Assembly: GCF_015762685.1 (NCBI RefSeq)
Contig: NZ_PEHF01000099.1
Location: 1 to 45,250 of the forward strand
Length of the DNA stretch: 45,250 bases
DNA from: Candidatus Symbiopectobacterium sp. 'North America'
GTDB lineage: Bacteria; Pseudomonadota; Gammaproteobacteria; Enterobacterales; Enterobacteriaceae
Direction: 5' to 3'
The notes beneath the pieces are model-generated. The model ran no database searches. It saw only the letters and a list, made by a program, of their open reading frames with translations, and was not told the origin of the DNA. Of this stretch, positions 19,934 through 29,610 are shown in pieces; the stretch's first letter is position 1, and each line of letters begins with the position of its first letter. The position numbers and the translations under genes were made by a program.

Positions 19934-21002
19934 TTACTGTTTCATGTTGATAATCACGTGCTCTTGCCACTGACGCGGCAACGTTTTCACCGTTTTATCC
20001 CAGGCCTCGCCGTCAGCAATCGGGCGCACACTTTTGTACTGTTCTTCCGGCAACAGTTTAGCCTTCAGATCATCTGGCAGCGTGGTGCTGCGCGCGGATC
20101 GGGCGCGCATAACCACGCGCCAGATTGATCTGTCCGGCATCAGAGAAGATGTACTCACGCGCCAGCTTGGCCGCGTTGGGGTTTTTGGCGTATTTATTGA
20201 TGATGGTGGTATAACCGGAGATCACCGAACCATCGGAAGGGATCAGCACTTCAAAGCGATCTTTGTTGATTTTGTCGCGGTAATTCAGGCCGTTGAAATC
20301 CCACACCACACCAACCTGCACTTCCCCTTTTTCGATATTTGAAATAACCGGATCGGTAACGCCAAGACGCCCGGCTTTCGCCAGCTTGCCGAAGAACTCC
20401 AACGCCGGTTTCAGGTTTTTCTCGTCACCACCCAGCGCAAAGTTAGCTGCCAGTACGCCGCTTACCGCCTGCGACGCGGAGTTAACGTCACCAATGGTCA
20501 CGACGTAATTGCCTTTAAGCAGGTCGGCCCAACTGTGCGGGATCTCTTTCACCTGCTGTTTATCAATAATAAAGGCGATAGCTCCGGTATAAGCCAGCGC
20601 CCAGTGTCCGTCTTTATCTTTAGCCCAGTCAGGCACTTGTTCCCAGGTGGTCGGTTTGTAGGGCTGGATTACACCTTTTTGCGCCGCAATCGGGCCAAAC
20701 GCGGCACCTACGTCACCGATATCGGCGCTGGCATTCTCTTTTTCAGCCGCAAACTTGGCGATTTCCTGCGCGGAAGACATATCGGTATCACTGTACTTCA
20801 AACCGTATTGGGTAGAGAGATCCTGCCAGGTGTCTTTCCAGTTGGCCCAACTGTCCGGCATCCTTACGCTGTTTACCGCGCCTTCAGCCCGTGCGGCTTT
20901 TTCCAGTGCTGCCAGATCCTGTGCCAACACCGGGGCGGAAACAAAGGCGATTGAGGAGAACAGTGCGCTACTGATTAACACGGAAGACAACAATTTCTTC
21001 AT
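19934..21002 (-). pseudogene. ABC importer periplasmic substrate-binding protein, frameshifted
   Basis: It starts MKKLLSSVLISSALFSSIAF with a Sec signal peptide cleaved after PVLA, and has a type-2 periplasmic binding fold (family-1 extracellular solute-binding protein): ARAEGAVNSVRMPDSW, ADIGDVGAAFGP, YTGAIAFIIDKQQ, SHSW-type hinge PHSWADLLKGNY, VGVVWDFNGLNYR. Near 20,084 the frame shifts (net +1 or -2) after YARPIRA. The other frame continues TTLPDDLKAKLLPEEQYKSV to an end at VIINMKQ. The C-terminal 60 or so residues, which close the second lobe, are out of frame. It is the first gene of the operon, upstream of both permeases and the ATPase. It resembles PotD, FbpA and PhnS groups equally; the ligand is unknown. 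Confidence 0.85.
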
Positions 21003-21455
21003 CATGATGCTCCTGATTTTATAGGTTCGCGACGCTGGTCTTAGCCAGCAATAACTACGCCAATTCAGAACAGCGGGATGAAAGTTATATGTCGGGTGTA
21101 TGACAACCGCATGTCAGCGCAAGGTGGGGCAAGAGCATACCCATCGCGCCAGCCACGATATTCCCCGTCATGGTGCACATTGCGCGATATCGGTGTTTGA
21201 TTCTGGTGAAATACGCCTGCATGAAGTGCAGTAACCCGATGATAGTTCAGCCTCATGGCTTCATCCATTCAGAGGCCGTGAACCACAGCGATAACATTAC
21301 CGTCATGTGACATTAACCGCAGAAAATGTGCTTCGCGATTGATTGGGCAGCCACCAAGCGCGATTCCCTCCGCATTTGGTGAAAAAATAAATAAATTCCG
21401 GCCAAGCTATTCATTTATGATATTGGTTAGCGAGGCAACCACGACCGAGGCCACG
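21003..21455. other. Intergenic region between the ABC operon and lysR
   Basis: No gene was recognised. The region should hold the ABC operon promoter (minus strand) and the lysR promoter (plus strand). It carries the lysR-side copy of the short direct repeat at 21407-21430. Confidence 0.55.
21407..21430 (+). repeat. Short direct repeat flanking the ABC operon, lysR side
   Basis: This is the counterpart of the element at 17191-17213, same orientation, ending 25 bp before the lysR start. The two together reconstruct one lysA-lysR spacer of roughly 130 bp, close to the E. coli gap, with the ABC operon placed inside it. Confidence 0.5.
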
Positions 21456-22378
21456 ATGCCGACCATTTCACTGCGCCACATTGAAATTTTTCATGCCGTC
21501 ATGACCACCGGTAACCTCACCGAGGCCACCGCGTTGCTCAATACCTCGCAACCCACCGTCAGCCGTGAGTTGTCACGCTTCGAGCATCTGGTCCAGATAC
21601 CGTTGTTCGAGCGGGTACGCGAACGCCTTCACCCGACGGCGCAGGGATTGCAACTGTTCGAAGAGGTGCAACGTTCCTACTACGAATTGGATCGCATCAT
21701 CAATGCCGCGCGCGACATTCGGCGTTTTGAACAAGCACAGCTTTCTATCGCCTGCCTGCCAGTGTTTTCTCAGTCTCTGTTGCCCAACGTATGCAAACCG
21801 TTGCTGGACAGCTATCCCTCGCTCAGCCTGCACGTCATACCTCAGGAATCACCGCTGCTGGAATAGTGGCTGTCAGCACAGCGCCACGATCTGGGGCTGA
21901 CGGAGAACAGCGTGACGCCTGCGGGCACAGAGCGTCATACCCTGCTCACGTTGAACGAAGTGTGCGTGCTTCCCGCACGGCACCGTTTAGCCGCGCGCCA
22001 GATACTGACGCCAGAAGATTTTCGCCATGAGCGATTTATCAGCCTTTCAAGCAGCGATAGCTATCACCAACTGCTGGACAAGCTGTTGATAGCGCCGGGA
22101 TAGCGCGTGATATGGTGCTGGAAACCCACAGTGCGGCATCAGTGTGCGCCATGGTGCGCGCCGGTGTCGGCATTTCTATCGTCAATCCGCTCACCGCTTT
22201 GGATTACGCCGCCTCCGGCGTGGTGGTGCGCCCGTTCAGCGTCGCGGTGCCTTTTACCGTCAGCCTGATTCGCCCGCTGCACCGCCCAGCCTCCGTGTTG
22301 GTAGATACCGTCATTACCCTTCTAACACGCTATACGGCAGGCATTGCCGAGCAGTTGGAGGCGGTGCTGGTACGATGA
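21456..22378 (+). pseudogene. lysR: LysR, transcriptional activator of lysA, amber plus frameshift
   Basis: This is the founding LysR, which activates lysA when diaminopimelate is available. The start at 21456 (MPTISLRHIEIFHAVMTTGN) and the winged helix (LTEATALLNTSQPTVSRELS) match E. coli LysR, as do FERVRERLHPTAQGLQLFEE, SIACLPVFSQSLLP and WLSAQRHDLGLTE. A TAG at 21864-21866 (codon 137) lies between SPLLE and WLSAQ, where E. coli has Glu. A base is missing near 22,097, after LLIAPG. The next frame continues IARDMVLETHSAASVCAMVR and then AGVGISIVNPLTALDYAASG. It is divergent from the ABC operon rather than from lysA, which lies 4.3 kb away. Confidence 0.92.
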
Positions 22379-22386
22379 GTGGCCCA

Positions 22387-23298
22387 CTATTCCGCTTGCA
22401 GAGCCAACCAGCGCGGCTCATGGGCGAACCAGTGCACCAAGAAGTCCAGCAACGCACCCAGCGCGGGCGGCATATGTTGACGAGACGCGTAGATGCCGTA
22501 GATACCCATATCCTGCGGTCGGTACTCTGTCAGCAGCGGCACCAGCACACCGCTGGCAAGATAGCGTTGAACCGAGTAGCGTGGTTGCAGCGTGATACCG
22601 GCACCTTCTAGCGCGCTGGATAACAACACCTGCGATTCGTTGCCGCTCAAATTGCCGCTCACGGGTACAGTAACCGGCTCATTTTCATGGGTAAAATTCC
22701 ACAGACTTTTGCCAAAGTAGGTGTAGGTCAGGCAGTTGTGCAGCGAAAGATCGCTCAATTGACGCGGCATTCCCTGTTTTGCCAGATAAGCGGGCGCAGC
22801 GCACAGCACGGAGGCACACTGGCCGAGCGGGCGAGCAATCAGGTTGGGATCGAGCGCATTGGTGATGCGCAGGGCCAGATCGATGCGATCTTCTACCAGA
22901 TTGATCGCACGGTTATTCATCTGCATATCCACCGCCACGCGCGGATGGCGTTGCAAAAATGCCGTGACCGCCACGCCCAGCGCCGTTTGCCCAAGGGATT
23001 GCGAGCAGCTGACGCGCAGCAGCCCGTCGATAGATGCCACATCCGAGGCATTTTCCACTCGCATATCTCCCGCCAGTGCCAGCATCTCACGACAGCGTTG
23101 CAAGGTTTTCTCCCCCGCATCGGTTAAACTCAATTTACGCGTGGTGCGATGCAGCAGACAAGCCTGCACCCAGGTTTCCATTTCATTCAGGTAGCGGCTC
23201 ACCATAGCGCGCGACATATCCAATAGCTCAGCGGCAGCGCTCATGCTCCCTCGTTCAACAATAGCGACAAACACTTCAGCAGCAGTGATGCGATCCAT
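22387..23298 (-). CDS. LysR-type transcriptional regulator
   Basis: This intact 303-residue regulator has an N-terminal winged helix (MDRITAAEVFVAIVERGSMS, then AAAELLDMSRAMVSRYLNEM) and a C-terminal co-inducer domain (VSCSQSLGQTALGVAVTAFL, IDLALRI, LIARPLG, HNCLTYTYFGKSLWNF, SSALEGAGITLQP). It belongs to the large AaeR/DmlR-like group. The effector is unknown. It is divergent from the metallo-hydrolase and DsbA-like pair (start 23433) across about 135 bp, the standard arrangement for a regulator and its target. It converges with lysR, 8 bp apart. It is one of few undamaged regulators here, but its presumed targets are broken. Confidence 0.88.
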   Translation of the reverse strand: MDRITAAEVFVAIVERGSMSAAAELLDMSRAMVSRYLNEMETWVQACLLHRTTRKLSLTDAGEKTLQRCREMLALAGDMRVENASDVASIDGLLRVSCSQSLGQTALGVAVTAFLQRHPRVAVDMQMNNRAINLVEDRIDLALRITNALDPNLIARPLGQCASVLCAAPAYLAKQGMPRQLSDLSLHNCLTYTYFGKSLWNFTHENEPVTVPVSGNLSGNESQVLLSSALEGAGITLQPRYSVQRYLASGVLVPLLTEYRPQDMGIYGIYASRQHMPPALGALLDFLVHWFAHEPRWLALQAE

Positions 23299-23432
23299 TA
23301 TTAGCTCGATTTATGCAACAGAGAAGCCACAATTTAGCCATTTTTATTACGATAATTGCAACTTAATATAGCCCCCGTTGCGTACTTTTAAACGAATCGA
23401 ACTTTTAACGAATAATGAATGGAATTTCTGCT

Positions 23433-24311
23433 ATGAAAAAATCTACCTTAACGCTGGTTGCTGCCGCCATCCTGAGTATGACTACCGTGGCTCACGCCGC
23501 CTCTCCGTTGAAGCTTGAAGTGTTTAACCCCGGTGAAGCCAGTATTTTCCCGGTATCATCCTCGCTGATTGTTGGTGAACATGAAGTGGCACTGATTGAC
23601 GCCCAATTCCAACGTAACGATGCACAAACGTTGGTGGGCCGCATTAAAGCCACTGGCAAGCCGCTGAAAACCATTTATATCAGCCATTCCGATCCGGACT
23701 ATTACTTCGGTCTGGATGTGATCAAGGCCGCCTTCCCGGGCGCAAAAGTGATTGCCACCCCAGCAACTATCGCGGCGCTCGAAGCCAGCCAGGCGGGTAA
23801 AGTGGCCTACTGGGGCCCGATAATGAAAGAGAATGCGCCGCAAAAAATTATCGTGCCAACGCCATTGAAGGGTGACAGCTTTACCGTTGACGGTCAGAAG
23901 TTGGAAGTGAAAGGTCTGACAGGGCCTACGCCGGATCGCACTTTCGTGTGGATCCCGTCGATGAGCACCGTGGTGGGAGGGATTCCGGTTTCCGCTAATA
24001 TCCACCTGTGGATTGCCGATACCCAAACGCCACAATCGCGCGCTGACTGGCGTCAGACGTTACAACAGATTGAGCAGTTAAAACCGAAACAAGTGGTGCC
24101 GGGTCACTTCCTGCCGCCGATGGATTACAGACTGAGCAGCGTCACGTTCAGCCTGCAATACCTGAACACGCTGAAAAAAGCGCTGGCTACCAGTAAAGAT
24201 TCTGCTGCGCTGATCGATACCATGAAGAAGTAGTACCCCGACCTGCACGAAGAGTCCAGCCTGGAACTGGGTGCCAAAGTGCTTAAAGGTGAAATGAAAT
24301 GGCCGCAGTAA
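23433..24311 (+). pseudogene. Periplasmic metallo-beta-lactamase-fold hydrolase, late amber codon
   Basis: It has a Sec signal peptide (MKKSTLTLVAAAILSMTTVA, cleaved after HA) and then an MBL fold: SSLIVGEHEVALIDAQFQ, KTIYISHSDPDYYFGLDVIK, FVWIPSMSTVVGGIP, KQVVPGHFLP. The metal motif reads HSDPDYYFG rather than the classical HxHxDH, so the second His is replaced by Asp and the site is atypical. A TAG at 24231-24233 (codon 267 of 293) follows DTMKK, and the same frame continues YPDLHEESSLELGAKVLKGE to TAA at 24309-24311. Only the last 26 residues are lost, so partial function cannot be ruled out. Its end overlaps the DsbA-like start by 13 bp. The reaction is unknown. Confidence 0.8.
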
Positions 24312-24954
24312 CCCTACACTATATTTATGACCCGCTGTGTGGCTGGTGCTACGGCGCCGCGCCACTGGTGCAGGCAGCGCATCCAATGCCAGGCGTCAAT
24401 GTGGTGCTGCACAGTGGCGGAATGATGACGGGCAGCAACCGCCATCAGGTCACCCCGCAGTGGCATGACTACGTGTTGCCTCATGACCAGCGTATCGCAG
24501 AACTGACCGGCCAGCCTTTTGGCCAGCCTTACTTCGATAAGCTGCTGCGCGATACCAGCGTCGTACTGGACTCTGCGCCGCCGACAGCAGCCGTTATCGC
24601 GGCAGAGCGTATGGCTAACAAAGGCTATGAGTGCTGCACCATGTGCAACGTGCGCATTATGAACAGGGCAGAAAAATCGCTGATGTCGACGTATTGACAC
24701 AGTGCGCCAGTGAAATCGGGCTGGACCCAGTTGCCTTTGCTAATGAGTATGCCTTCGTTAACGCTGATGGACTGGAGCAACATTTCAAGGAGAGCCGTGC
24801 ATTGTTGGCGAAAGTGGGCGGACACGGCTTCCCCACCTTCGTGATGGAAACCGCCGACGGTAACAGAGAGATTGTCCAGACAGTCGAATTTCTGGGAAAT
24901 ATCGATGCGTGGCGCGCCTTTTTGCAGGTTAAAATCGGCGGCTTCGCTGCGTAA
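24299..24954 (+). pseudogene. DsbA-family thiol-disulfide protein (FrnE-like), frameshifted
   Basis: The start ATG overlaps the end of the metallo-hydrolase gene, implying coupled translation. The N-terminus HYIYDPLCGWCYGAAPLVQA carries a CGWC redox motif in the DsbA/FrnE thioredoxin fold; GMMTGSNRHQVTPQW and LDSAPPTAAVIAAERM are typical of that group. At 24629-24631 one base is missing (KGYE) and the second frame continues VLHHVQRAHYEQGRKIADVD, then GLDPVAFANEYAF, GGHGFPTFVME and a normal stop at 24954. No signal peptide is seen, so the product would be cytoplasmic. Its partner gene and the divergent LysR-type regulator suggest a joint detoxification or stress role, which is inference. Confidence 0.82.
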
Positions 24955-24984
24955 GCGGCATTCACAACGTGCAAGCCACTTTTC

Positions 24985-25080
24985 CCCTCGTCATCCTCGG
25001 CGAAAGCCGGGGATCTCTGAGAGAAGAAACGTGTTTCACCTGCAAGAGATTCCCGCCTGCGCGGGAATGACGGTGATGGG
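24985..25080 (+). repeat. Intergenic repeat, copy 3 of 3
   Basis: It begins CTCGTCATCCTCGGCGAAAG, continues GCCGGGGATCTCTGAGAGAA and ends ATTCCC-GCCTGCGC-GGGAAT followed by GACGGTGATGGG. It lies between the convergent DsbA-like and fimbrial adhesin genes. GTGGGAATGACGA at 25079-25091 repeats part of its right end. Confidence 0.85.
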
Positions 25081-25090
25081 TGGGAATGAC

Positions 25091-25347
25091 GACTTTAGGT
25101 GGGGTTGTCTGTAACATCAAGCCCATGTCGAAGACACCGGCTTTCAATGATACACAGTACTCAGATTTCCCTGCATTGGGAGCACTATTGACCAGATACA
25201 GTAAGACCTATGCCCCCATATTCTGATACTCAGCACCGTTTCCACACACAACCTTTCGCCATCGTTAAGCTAGCGATTAAAGGCTTACGTTACTGGAAAA
25301 ACTGTTCGAGCATCTCTTTTGCTGTGTTAGTTCATAAATATCCAGAG
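25091..25347. other. Intergenic region beyond repeat copy 3
   Basis: I see no gene, clear promoter or terminator in this stretch between the repeat and the end of the adhesin gene. Confidence 0.5.
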
Positions 25348-26361
25348 CTACTGATACGTCATAGTGAATGACAACATCCCATTCGCCGTCCCGGTGGTAA
25401 TACGATCGCCAGTCTGGTAATAGCGTGCCTTAAGCGACACAGTAAACCCGCCCCCAGCAGAGGAAGTGCCGATCGTAACATCGGAACCCAACGCCATTGG
25501 CTGGTTATTATAAAGTAACTGGATCCCAACGCCTGTAGCGACGTTATTCCCGCTGGTGGTATTGAACACACCTCTGGGGGCATCATATATATCACCTTCC
25601 ATCTTAACGCTGACCTGGGTTCCGGCATTGCAAGTCATCGGCAGGTTGAAGGACTGAGTATAGGCATCCTCCGGTGTGGAACCTTTGCCATTAAACTCTT
25701 TTTTATCCACATCTTTCATATCAACAGCAATCGATGCCGTCGTCAGCTTACAGGCCGGTGTAGTGATCGTGAAGGCGTTGATATTGACGCTAGCCTCCGG
25801 AGATTGCCATAAGACACTGTTGCTCAACAGCACCAACGCCCCAACCGTTTGTGCCGCTATCGTCCCGGATCCGGTTTCTGGTGCCGTCTTATAAAACGTT
25901 ACGGTGACAGAACCATTCAACATGGGACTTATTATTCCGCTTGTATTCTGGAAGAGTGTGGCGGTGTTACTGTTGCCGAACATCGTATTACTGCCCGTAA
26001 CGGCAGCATTCTCCCCTGCACATGCTGTAGTTGAGCCGGAAATGGCATAGCCAATACCATCGACATTGGTTTTATAGACTCGTCGACCATTCAACATGGA
26101 ATCAAATGTGCCGCTCGCCTTAACGCCCAGCGTCTGATTGTTAATAATGCCCTCGTCAGAGTTCCAACAGCTAAACGCGTTAATCGTCGGCGTCACAATC
26201 TGTGTGCCAATAACTGCGCCAACAGGCAGATCCCGCGAAATGGTAAGATTCTGCGGCGATACGGTGGTCGACGGGGTCACTGTCGTGCAATCCCACGCCA
26301 GCGCTGTTTGTGAAAACAGACCCAGCGCAGCTAAAACTAAACTTAATAAAATGCGATACAT
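25348..26361 (-). CDS. Fimbrial tip adhesin with C-terminal pilin domain
   Basis: This intact 337-residue secreted protein has a Sec signal peptide (MYRILLSLVLAALGLFSQTA) cleaved after LA, an N-terminal lectin-like domain with paired cysteines (WDCTTVTPST, FSCWNSDEG, TTACAGEN) and a C-terminal pilin domain (TTPACKLTTASIAVDMKDVD, LPMTCNAGTQVSVKMEGDIY) ending in GMLSFTMTYQ. That ending is the donor-strand recognition end with penultimate Tyr. GGAGAG precedes the ATG. It is the last gene of the fimbrial operon, 16 bp after the usher stop, as expected of a tip adhesin. It is the only operon gene without a lesion. Receptor specificity cannot be read from the sequence. Confidence 0.82.
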   Translation of the reverse strand: MYRILLSLVLAALGLFSQTALAWDCTTVTPSTTVSPQNLTISRDLPVGAVIGTQIVTPTINAFSCWNSDEGIINNQTLGVKASGTFDSMLNGRRVYKTNVDGIGYAISGSTTACAGENAAVTGSNTMFGNSNTATLFQNTSGIISPMLNGSVTVTFYKTAPETGSGTIAAQTVGALVLLSNSVLWQSPEASVNINAFTITTPACKLTTASIAVDMKDVDKKEFNGKGSTPEDAYTQSFNLPMTCNAGTQVSVKMEGDIYDAPRGVFNTTSGNNVATGVGIQLLYNNQPMALGSDVTIGTSSAGGGFTVSLKARYYQTGDRITTGTANGMLSFTMTYQ

Positions 26362-26377
26362 TTTCGTTCTCTCCGGC

Positions 26378-28880
26378 TCAATGGCATTGCGCTGAGACGT
26401 TATGTGTTTTGTCAGAAATTTGCATTAACTGATAGGTTGCCTGACAGCTTCCCCCGGCCCAGCTCACTTCCACCGATCCGTTTTCTGGGGCCCCGTTGAG
26501 CCAGACACAATTGCGATCGTCAACAATGCCTTCAGGAACATTGCTGTGATTTTTGATGCTTGCCGTCGCGCCAAAGGGGATCTCCTTCCCGGTTAACTGC
26601 AACATAACTTTGTAGCCAATGACGGTTGGGAAATCAGCAAGCGACAGCGCCCCTTTGGTTGGTATGACAGTGAGTGTGTCATTCAGCACATCGGTGTTGC
26701 TGTTCAGCGATGCAGTATCAAGAGACAGGCTGTTCTGCCAGTATGGCGTAACATACGGCACAACGGCAAAGCCTCTGCTGTCGGTATAGATACCGCTGTT
26801 ATTCGCCACCTTTACTGCCCCTGCATTGTCCGCTTTCACCAGCGCCATCGTTTCGCCAAGGGGCTGAGTGGCTGAGACGCCATAAGGATGGACCACCACT
26901 CAGCCCATCGTGCCGACGGATACCTGACGGTTGTCGCGGGAGTAGTGATAGCCAAACTGATACTCTCCGTGTGGCCCTTTATAATTCGCCGAAGCGCTGC
27001 CCATCACGTCCGAACCTCTGCTGTTGTGACCTTGCTGTAGGTTCCAACTTAGGTTTTTATCTTCCAGCGCTGAACCGGGTAGCCCCACCTGAGAAGTGGT
27101 ATCGCCTTTTTTATTGCTATTTACGGATATCGTCATCCAACTGTCTGGCAGGAAGAGAGAGAACGGGATCTGCATCATAAAGGAGACAACATGATCGTTC
27201 TCATTTTGCCAGGGGCCACGTGAGTAGCTGTAATTCAGGCCGTAGGTAATATGGCTGAGACTGGTGTTGTAACCCAGGTTGACGTTGCGCTCGGTATCGC
27301 CGCCCCAGTAGTCCTGCTGCCAGGCGGAGATATTCACATTACCCCAGTTGCCGAGGCGTTGGTTCAGCGTTACCTGCGCTTTACTGCGTTTATTCCGCAC
27401 ATACCGCCAGTTACCACCTTCCTGCACATTGTCGCTTCCAATGCGATACTTATTCACGTCTCCGTTCGCTTCCTGGAAATCGCGAAAGCCGGAAGAGGAA
27501 TAGCGATAGCCCATCAAACTCATTGAGGTGCCCGTCGACGCAAAATCTTTAGCGTACTGCGCGCGAAACGAAATACCTTCTTCTGTCTTGTCCGGAATCT
27601 GCGCATGGGCAAAAGTCGTATCAAAAGAGAGTGAGCCGAAATCACCAAACCCTTTGCCGATACCCAATGCGCCTGCCTGGTAATCGCCCGATGCCAGCAT
27701 ACCGCCGTAGACAGTAGTATCCCATGGCAACCCGTAGCTCATTGTGGCTTAGAGGAATTCCGGTTCCTTGTCTCTACTGTTTAACGCGCGATATTTCCCT
27801 GCCGCCAGCGAATACTTCGACTGACCTTCACGCTGCATGACCGGCACCGCTGAAAATGGCTGAATAAACTGATGCATCGAGCCGTCCGCTTCGCGCACCG
27901 CAACCGCCAGATCGCCGCTGGCGGCAGTTGGATAGAGATCGTTAATGATGAACGGACCTGGCGGAACATAGAATTGCCAGATAATGTTGCCACCCTGACG
28001 AATGGTCACCTGCGCGTTGCTCTGCGCAATACCGCGGACCACCGGAGCGAATCCGCGTACGCTTTCCGGCAGCATAGCGTCATCCGAATAGAGGTGCGCG
28101 CCGCGAAAGTTGACGCTGTCGAATACGCCGGCCTGCGTATAGCCATCGCCCATACTGAACTGGCTTTTCAGGACCTTAATATCGCGTTCTAATGACGTAT
28201 TAATGGTGTTCCACTGTGCAGCACCATCGTTTTTGTTATAGGTTGAATAATTACGTAACCGCCAAGGACCAACGTTGATCCCGCTGCGCAGATTCAAATA
28301 GCTGTCATTACGCGAGTCCCCGTTGCCGTGGCTATTGGCGGCAGAGAAGTTGTAATTCATAAACAGCATATTCAGTCCATCATCCCACTGTTCAGGCGGT
28401 ACAGCCCCCTGTGGATCGCGCTGCATATACTCTTGCGGTACGTAAAGATCCAGTCTCATTTTATCAAACTGAAAATTAAGTTGGCTATCTGGAAGTAACT
28501 CACTAATATTTTTTTACGTTATCCGTTTCTACCATAGTCATCCAGTCAGGTTTCGCGTTGCTCTTAACGCCCCACTTCACGAAATCTGCAGGTGTCAATA
28601 CCGGAGCCAATGCATTCATATTGCCGATGAAGGAGATATCACGTGACTCGATATATTTTTCGTTTAGATAAACATCGACATGGTAGATCCCAGGCAACTG
28701 TCCGTCCGTCTTGCTAAAACGAGATAAATCAATATCGCACGGAATATTTTCACGTGTTTCAATAAAGTCTGGTGAGAAATAGTCTTCAGCCAATAGAGCT
28801 GGAGTATGAGTACACAGATAAATAAGGGCAGATAATTTCGTTAATTTTGCACAGTTTGAAATAGTGTCGAAATGCAACAT
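26378..28880 (-). pseudogene. Fimbrial outer-membrane usher (FimD/PapC family), three lesions
   Basis: The usher forms the outer-membrane pore that polymerises pilins. The span encodes about 834 residues, a normal length. It shows signal peptide and N-terminal domain (AEDYFSPDFIETRENI, LPGIYHVDVYLNEKYIESRD), barrel blocks (DGLNMLFMNYNFSA, MLPESVRGFAPVVRGIAQSN, ARVT-type VTIRQGGNIIWQ, PGPFIINDLYPTAASGDL) and the C-terminal domain (GVSATQPLGETMALVKA, GSCQATYQL). An extra A in an A7 run at 28509-28515 breaks the frame after NVKK; NISELLPDSQLNFQFD lies in the next frame. TAA at 27749-27751 follows EPEFL. TGA at 26900-26902 follows VGTMG. Both stops are in the otherwise open frame. No usher can be made. 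Confidence 0.9.
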
Positions 28881-28891
28881 AAATAATTAGC

Positions 28892-29566
28892 CTACATTTT
28901 GATTTTTTGTTCAGTCGTTACACCTCCGAAGTCATTGATCGCACGCCACGACACATCGTCACCCATTACCGTTGGCTGAGATAGTGAGACCGTTTGAAAT
29001 GGCAAAACCATTGGAGGTTTTGATAACTTTTTTCCATTAACTTTCAATTCATAAAGCGATACGCTAAAGGGTGACGGATTATGAATATGCAGCTTTCCAG
29101 CTTCACTCGAGAATTTCAGCTGCTGGTATGCCTATGATGGATCATCTTTTAATCCCTGCTGACGGTAAAATAATTTCATCTTACTCTTCACCGCGATTAG
29201 CAATTCATTTTTCGCGTCCGGAGATGATGAGGGAATCGCCTTTATATTCAACCAGTAAACGCTTTCTCTGTCGGTTGGTAAATTTTTATCAATTAACATG
29301 ACACGAACAGAATTTTGCGTATGCGGATTTAGCTTAAACAGCGGTGGTGTTGTGGAAAAATCATTGTCATCATCACTGTTCTCATTTTTACTCACCCATG
29401 ACTGAATAAGATATGGCTTATTGTCCGGGTTGTTAACACTTATCGCTGCCTGACTCGAGTTACCATTATAGATAAGTCGAGTGCCCCCTATTTCCACACC
29501 GCTGATTGCGGCGACGGAGATAAATAATAATCCAGCGGCAACTGATTTATATACCTTCTGCAACAT
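28892..29566 (-). pseudogene. Periplasmic fimbrial chaperone (PapD/FimC family), amber codon
   Basis: PapD-like chaperones cap pilins in the periplasm. A signal peptide (SVAAGLLFISVAAISG) is followed by GGTRLIYNGNSSQAAISVNN, then PYLIQSWVSKNEN, and the pilin-binding edge TTPPLFKLNPHTQNSVRVML. The family signature VYWLNIKAIPSS and LLIAVKSKMKLFYR follow. TAG at 29132-29134 (codon 145 of 225) follows DDPS. The same frame continues AYQQLKFSSEAGKLHIHNPS and then PFSVSLYELKVNGKKLS to a normal stop at 28892. The whole second immunoglobulin domain is lost. It lies between the pilin and the usher, 11 bp before the usher start. Confidence 0.88.
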
Positions 29567-29587
29567 AATAGAATCTCAAAAATTACT

Positions 29588-29607
29588 CAGGGCCATGCAT
29601 GGCCCTG
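29588..29607 (-). terminator. Intercistronic hairpin after the pilin gene
   Basis: CAGGGCCATGCATGGCCCTG is a perfect 20-bp palindrome between pilin and chaperone; on the minus strand it is followed by AGTAATTTTT. Stem-loops at this position commonly stabilise the pilin mRNA or partly terminate transcription, so that the pilin is made in excess over chaperone and usher. The function here is inference. Confidence 0.65.
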
Positions 29608-29610
29608 CTT

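Noticed and set aside
5209..25080. The three-copy repeat as a CRISPR array.
   Set aside because: The copies are about 10 kb apart with genes between them, not a repeat-spacer series, and no cas gene is present.
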